Source: Bacillus canaveralius
Lineage (GTDB): Bacteria; Bacillota; Bacilli; Bacillales; Cytobacillaceae
DNA length: 57,065 nt
Reading direction: 5' to 3'
Assembly (NCBI RefSeq): GCF_002860125.1
Contig: NZ_PGVA01000032.1
Coordinates: 1 to 57,065 of the forward strand
How positions within the stretch are numbered: position 1 is the stretch's first letter; every line of letters starts with the position of its first letter. The translations under genes and the position numbers were made by a program. Positions 53,438 through 57,065 of the stretch are shown here, in pieces. The notes beneath the pieces were generated by a model. The model was given only the letters and a program-made list of their open reading frames with translations, was not told where the DNA came from and did no database searches.

Positions 53438-54067
53438 CTATTCAAGATTTGCATGCCGCTTTCGCATGGCTTCTTTCACTTCTTTGTTCACCTGCAGGCT
53501 ATGGATAATGATGCCGTCCAGAAGCAGGTGCACACTTTGGTCAAATTGATTCCCTAAAGGCTGAATAGTTTCCGGTTCTTCAGGCCTGCGGTACTTAGTA
53601 GCCGCTGGAATTACCAGAACCGCGTCACTTATTCTCGCAATTTTGGAATCCCGGTTTGTAGTAACCAAAAAAACGGTTGCCCCCAATTCCCGGGCCTTTA
53701 CACAAAATTCATGGATCATTCCAGTTGATCCGGAACCCGAGATCGCGACAAGCAGGTCTCCTTCGTCAATGCTTGGAGTTGTCGTTTCTCCGACCACAAA
53801 TACAGAATAGCCTCCATGCATAAGACGCATCGCGAACGCTTTACCCATTAACCCGGAACGGCCCTCTCCATAGACAAAGATGCGCTTTGCTTCCTTTATC
53901 TTTTGGGAAAGTGTTAAAGCTTCTTCTTCCGCTACCAATGAGAGAACACTCGTAACTTCTTTTCCTATTGTTTCAATAATGGTTTTCAAATGAGCATCCT
54001 CTCCTTTATTTTTTGACGCCGGGTTGAATGTAATCATTGCGTCGCCAATTGTGATGATATCCGCCAT
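53438..54067 (-). CDS. SIS-domain 6-phospho-3-hexuloisomerase-like protein with kinase-like leader
   Basis: From ATG 54067 (GGAGGG seven bases upstream) the product is 209 aa. The first 20 or so residues (ADIITIGDAMITFNPASKNK) copy the N-terminus of KdgK-type PfkB kinases. The rest is a SIS isomerase: VYGEGRSGLMGKAFAMRLMHGG, ISGSGSTGMIHEF and HANLE at the C-terminus, as in HxlB. A TTG at 53989 preceded by AGGAGAGG gives 183 aa, the normal HxlB length. Either start is possible; the leader is probably a relic of a kinase gene. It isomerises a phosphorylated hexulose. Confidence 0.8.
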   Translation of the reverse strand: MADIITIGDAMITFNPASKNKGEDAHLKTIIETIGKEVTSVLSLVAEEEALTLSQKIKEAKRIFVYGEGRSGLMGKAFAMRLMHGGYSVFVVGETTTPSIDEGDLLVAISGSGSTGMIHEFCVKARELGATVFLVTTNRDSKIARISDAVLVIPAATKYRRPEEPETIQPLGNQFDQSVHLLLDGIIIHSLQVNKEVKEAMRKRHANLE

Positions 54068-54092
54068 GGTGCAGCCCTCCATTCCAATGTCA

Positions 54093-55097
54093 TCAGCATG
54101 ATTCTCGAACCACTAATTCCGGTTCAAATCGATATACTTGTATCTCTTTCTCTGTGTCGGCTTTTTCTATTTTTTCTATCAGGAGTGTTGCTGCTTTTTC
54201 ACCCATCGCCAAAGTCGGTTGCTTTATAATCGTCAAAGCGGGACTGTAAATGCTGGCGAATGATACTTCATCAATTCCGATTAATGCAAAGTCTTGCGGA
54301 ATCTGCTTTTTGTGGTCCCTGGCGTATCGCAGCACTTCCATTAACGATAAATCGTTCCCGGCGAGAATCGCCTGGGGCGGCTTTGGAAGAGAAAACATCG
54401 CTTCTAATGAAGCTGTAATCTCTTTTATTTCAATTCCTCTTACGTATTCATCTTGTACAGCGATACTTCGTTTATTTAAAGCTTTTTTATAACCTTCAAT
54501 CCGTTCTATCCGCGGGGTTATTTTTTGGATAAGAGAAGTTGTAATAATCCCAATCCGTTCATATCCCTTTTTAACAAAATGATTGATCGCCAGTTCGGAA
54601 GCCTTTTCATTATTAAGAATGACTGTATCCACCGGAACATCAGGTACAATTCGGTCCATAAAAACAAGTGGATATCGGTTCTTCACAAGTGATTCATATA
54701 ATTCGATATTGCCTCCCGTTGGGAAAACTATTAATCCGTCAACCTGCTTCGCCATTAACATCTCAATATATTTCTTTTCCTTCTTAGGTGAATCATCCGC
54801 ATTACAAACAATCACATGATAATTATTTTCGTGGCAAATATCCTCTATCGTGCGAATAACCTGAGTGGAAAACGAGTGCAAAATATTCGCAACAATTACA
54901 CCAATGGTAAATGTCTTTTTTTGCTTCAAGCTTCGGGCGACAGCATTCGGCTGGTATCCGAGCTCAAGAATCGATTGTTCAATCCTCTTCTTTGTTGCCT
55001 TGCCCATATAATCAAATCGACTATTCAAATATTGAGAGACAGTACTCTTCGAAACATTCGCATGCTTCGCAACATCTGCCATCGTAACTTTTCTCAT
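54093..55097 (-). CDS. LacI-family repressor, KdgR-like
   Basis: 334 aa. Helix-turn-helix VTMADVAKHANVSKSTVSQYLN and a PBP1-like sensor (GVIVANILHSFSTQVIRTIED to GIDEVSFASIYSPALTIIKQP). ATG 55097 follows AAGGAGC; the frame extends upstream but without a site. Heads the sugar-acid operon, with a perfect palindromic operator about 30 bp upstream. The inducer is probably KDG or a related keto-deoxy acid, by analogy with KdgR. Confidence 0.88.
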   Translation of the reverse strand: MRKVTMADVAKHANVSKSTVSQYLNSRFDYMGKATKKRIEQSILELGYQPNAVARSLKQKKTFTIGVIVANILHSFSTQVIRTIEDICHENNYHVIVCNADDSPKKEKKYIEMLMAKQVDGLIVFPTGGNIELYESLVKNRYPLVFMDRIVPDVPVDTVILNNEKASELAINHFVKKGYERIGIITTSLIQKITPRIERIEGYKKALNKRSIAVQDEYVRGIEIKEITASLEAMFSLPKPPQAILAGNDLSLMEVLRYARDHKKQIPQDFALIGIDEVSFASIYSPALTIIKQPTLAMGEKAATLLIEKIEKADTEKEIQVYRFEPELVVRESC

Positions 55098-55116
55098 CTC
55101 AATGCTCCTTTTTTCA

Positions 55117-55143
55117 TAAACCGATTTACTAAACCGGTTTAGT
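55117..55143. promoter_or_regulatory. LacI-type operator
   Basis: ACTAAACCGGTTTAGT (55128-55143) is a perfect 16-bp palindrome. A partial copy, TAAACCGATTTA, overlaps its left side (55117-55128). It sits next to the ribosome-binding site of the LacI gene at 54093, fitting autorepression. Confidence 0.75.
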
Positions 55144-55159
55144 GATATTATAAATAAAA

Positions 55160-55174
55160 TGAAAGCGCTTTTCA
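55160..55174. promoter_or_regulatory. cre-like catabolite-control site
   Basis: TGAAAGCGCTTTTCA matches cre with one inserted base. Positioned 60 bp upstream of the LacI start, next to the operator. CcpA repression of the sugar-acid operon by glucose is likely. Confidence 0.55.
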
Positions 55175-55264
55175 AGATAATTTTTTCCCTTCTGATTGAC
55201 GATTCTTGATATCTCATTTGTCCCACAGTCGTACAAGTCGCTTTGTCCACCCCCTAAAGTAAAA

Positions 55265-55302
55265 AGAAACCTTGGACGGCAATGAAGCCAATCAAGGTTT
55301 CT
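55265..55302 (-). terminator. Terminator of the toxin-immunity operon
   Basis: On the minus strand AGAAACCTTG pairs with CAAGGTTTCT (10 bp) around an inner GGC/GCC pairing, followed by TTTTTACTTT. The 200 bp between it and the YezG stop (55506) contain no gene. Confidence 0.75.
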
Positions 55303-55505
55303 ATAAAAGTTATTTATAATTTAGGAATATCAATGTTGTTTCCTGGTGATGCGCTAAAGAAAATCTCTGGAATGTCAGGGTTATTTTTTTCAATTTAAAT
55401 ACTTGAATTTTGAGTCAGCCCCTTGTTGTTGATTACATTAAAAACCATCAAAAGTTAGAGCTAACGAGGGTTAGTTGTATTCATATTCATATATGTCAAA
55501 GATTT

Positions 55506-55943
55506 TTATCCTTCAATAATTTTTTTTGGTCTTTCTCCTTCAGTTATAAGCCCCAAATTCTTGTACTCCCAAATGATCTGTTGCTCATATGAATCTACTT
55601 CAGACAAGTCATCATAATTGTATTCGATATTAAAATCTCCGGTATGGTCAAGTGTGAATGTTAGATTTGTCCATTTTTCTTGTTTTTGGTTACCAAACTC
55701 TTCCCAAATTTCAGTAAAACAGTCATATAGTTCATCTTCTAACTGCTCAAAGTCATCCTCTTGAAGATTAAATTTCTTTACGATATCAAGACTATAGACA
55801 GGCACGGTTTCCCCTTCTGGATAAAAATAGAAATATATTTGTCTTGAATCTTCACTGACTTCTGCATAAAGGTATATTTTTTCCCAAGGTACCGGAATCA
55901 TGTTATTCAGTATTTCAACCGCATTTTGATACAATTGTTCCAT
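55506..55943 (-). CDS. yezG: YezG-family immunity protein, copy 1
   Basis: 145 aa, acidic, DUF600. IYLYAEVSEDSRQIYFYFYPEG, YDCFTEIWEEFGNQKQEKWTNLTFTLDHTGDFNIEYNYDDLSE and the start EQLYQNAVEILNNMIP fit YezG immunity proteins that neutralise YeeF-type nuclease toxins. It differs from copy 2 in many positions, so it may protect against a different toxin variant. Confidence 0.85.
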   Translation of the reverse strand: MEQLYQNAVEILNNMIPVPWEKIYLYAEVSEDSRQIYFYFYPEGETVPVYSLDIVKKFNLQEDDFEQLEDELYDCFTEIWEEFGNQKQEKWTNLTFTLDHTGDFNIEYNYDDLSEVDSYEQQIIWEYKNLGLITEGERPKKIIEG

Positions 55944-55965
55944 TCCCTTATCGTCCCTCTTTATT

Positions 55966-56244
55966 TTACTTTAACATCATCTCCAGTTTATCAAGCTCTA
56001 CAACAAGGGGCTCTTCATAGCTTTCAATTAAATTAGTGTCAAAGTATGCCCGCAAAGCCCCTTTTATCTTAGGATCTTTACTTAAATCCCCATAGTTATT
56101 TGCATCTATTGTTTCCAATAAATCTTGTAATCTCTTTAAAAGCGTGTCTAAAAATGGGTGTTCCCTTTGTTTCTTTTTTGCAATAACAAGATCTATAACC
56201 CTTTCGACTTGATTTCTAAGTTGATCCTTTGGTTCATTTTCCAT
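55966..56244 (-). CDS. Small unknown protein in the immunity cluster
   Basis: 92 aa, highly charged and predicted helical (ERVIDLVIAKKKQREHPFLD and LLETIDANNYGDLSKDPKIKG). GGAGA precedes ATG 56244. Between two YezG genes. Possibly an immunity or accessory gene of the toxin system; I do not recognise the family. Confidence 0.6.
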   Translation of the reverse strand: MENEPKDQLRNQVERVIDLVIAKKKQREHPFLDTLLKRLQDLLETIDANNYGDLSKDPKIKGALRAYFDTNLIESYEEPLVVELDKLEMMLK

Positions 56245-56356
56245 TACATATCTCCGTTTTAAAGTTCTGGATAACTTCTAATTTCTTAGGAAGAATGAAA
56301 GAGCGCTTTGGAACTGTGCCCTATAAGATTTCGTGTTGAATAAGAACTTTCTTATT

Positions 56357-56767
56357 TCACTTTATATACTCGGCTTCCCATCTTTCTTGTTTTTCAACAG
56401 GACCAATTTGGGAAAGATCCTCATAGCCATAATTTATTTTCATCTGACCTGTGTTATCTAGAATAAAAGTTAAATTCGTCCACTGTTCCTGTTCTTGTAT
56501 TTTAAATTCTTCCTGCAATTCAGAAAAAAATCCATACAGGTCATTTTCTAATTCATCAAACTCATTTTCATTAACAACAAATTTCTCAGTAATATCAAGG
56601 CTATATATTGGCTCAACACCTGATTCAGGATAATAATAGAAGAAAACTTTTTTATAGCCTTCTCTTAACTCAGCGTATAAGTAGATTTTATTCCATTCTT
56701 CAGGGATCATATTCACTAATGTGTTCGCAATTTGCTGATAGAGTTGCTCCATTTTCTTAGTTTCCAT
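56357..56767 (-). CDS. yezG: YezG-family immunity protein, copy 2
   Basis: 136 aa, DUF600. MEQLYQQIANTLVNMIPEEWN, IYLYAELREGYKKVFFYYYPESG and QEQWTNLTFILDNTGQMKINYGYEDLSQ parallel copy 1. The start is eight bases after GGAGG and overlaps the toxin end by 11 bp, so it is the cognate immunity gene of that toxin. Confidence 0.88.
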   Translation of the reverse strand: METKKMEQLYQQIANTLVNMIPEEWNKIYLYAELREGYKKVFFYYYPESGVEPIYSLDITEKFVVNENEFDELENDLYGFFSELQEEFKIQEQEQWTNLTFILDNTGQMKINYGYEDLSQIGPVEKQERWEAEYIK

Positions 56768-57065
56768 CTTGCGTGCCTCCTGTATAGTTAGTTAGCCTAT
56801 CTGAATATTTTTTACCATCTATTGTATAATTAATTTTAAACGCACTCGGTCGCAATGATTGGCCTTCATATATCGGTTTTACTTTAATATTAACATCTTT
56901 ACCTTCTTCTAAAGCCTTTTTCCAGGCATTCTCTAGCGTTTTATATTCGCTCCTATTTAGTGTAGCATTCATAGGCACTAAATTGTCAATTTCACCAGAC
57001 CCTTTGTTTGAGTCAAGCATTTGTTGGCGGAATTTATTTCCACCTAAAACGTGTAAGCGGATTCA
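56757..57065 (-). CDS. C-terminal end of a polymorphic nuclease toxin (YeeF-type), partial
   Basis: The reading frame is open to the right edge of the window, so the N-terminus is outside. The visible part contains SGEIDNLVPMNATLNRSEYK and VNIKVKPIYEGQSLRPSAFK, the C-terminal pattern of DNA/RNA non-specific endonuclease toxins of the LXG/YeeF group. These toxins are delivered to competing cells and blocked by YezG proteins. The catalytic His region would be near the window edge and is not clearly visible. Confidence 0.75.

Overview
The window looks like a chromosomal segment of a low-GC, spore-former-type Bacillaceae (Bacillus sensu lato). The evidence is strong GGAGG-type ribosome-binding sites, frequent TTG/GTG starts, cre-like catabolite sites, a YezG/LXG toxin-immunity module, a DUF2187 protein and a YxiN-type DbpA remnant. 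No rRNA, tRNA or CRISPR array is visible. Almost every gene lies on the minus strand, so operons read from high to low coordinates.

Region 1 (1-14 kb) is a defence and scar region. An IS21-type end cuts a GntR-like gene at the left edge, followed by an aminopeptidase-type hydrolase and a decayed unknown gene. Next is a class 2 DISARM anti-phage operon (drmE-drmA-drmB-drmMII) with no drmC. An IS21/IstB remnant with inverted repeats separates it from a solitary OLD-family ATPase/TOPRIM nuclease. A broken MocR-type regulator follows.

Region 2 (15-25 kb) is a LacI-controlled operon: LacI, PfkB kinase, glutamine-amidotransferase-like protein, BtpA/SgcQ protein, second PfkB kinase, ribose-type ABC importer, phosphotriesterase homologue and M20 peptidase. 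It is preceded by three 66-67 bp tandem repeats, each carrying an operator. A strong hairpin after the binding-protein gene probably sets transporter stoichiometry.

Region 3 (25.5-30.5 kb) is mixed. It holds two adjacent genes with in-frame UGA codons followed by plausible bacterial SECIS hairpins (a selenocysteine peroxiredoxin and a GrdB-like selenoprotein), a luciferase-like monooxygenase, an ASCH protein bracketed by two copies of a micro-gene cassette, small proteins and a dbpA remnant.

Region 4 (30.6-36 kb) is a GntR-controlled ascorbate-type PTS (IIA, IIB, IIC) with a phosphotriesterase homologue, a KDPG-type aldolase and a creatininase-family hydrolase.

Region 5 (36-45 kb) is a LacI-controlled fructan-type operon: binding-protein-dependent ABC importer, GH172 (DUF2961), GH32 and a ROK fructokinase. 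This fits uptake and breakdown of difructose dianhydride. Five operator-like palindromes precede it and a YesL protein lies upstream.

Region 6 (45.4-55.2 kb) is a KdgR-like operon: SIS isomerase with a kinase-like leader, Ldh-type oxidoreductase, KdgK, KDPG aldolase, TRAP transporter, DapA-family lyase/aldolase and UxaA dehydratase. It fits sugar-acid catabolism through 2-keto-3-deoxygluconate.

Region 7 (55.2-57 kb) is the 3' end of a polymorphic nuclease toxin with two YezG-type immunity genes and one unknown gene. Overall this is accessory chromosome: stacked, self-regulated carbohydrate operons beside defence and toxin genes, with several decayed genes and transposon remains.
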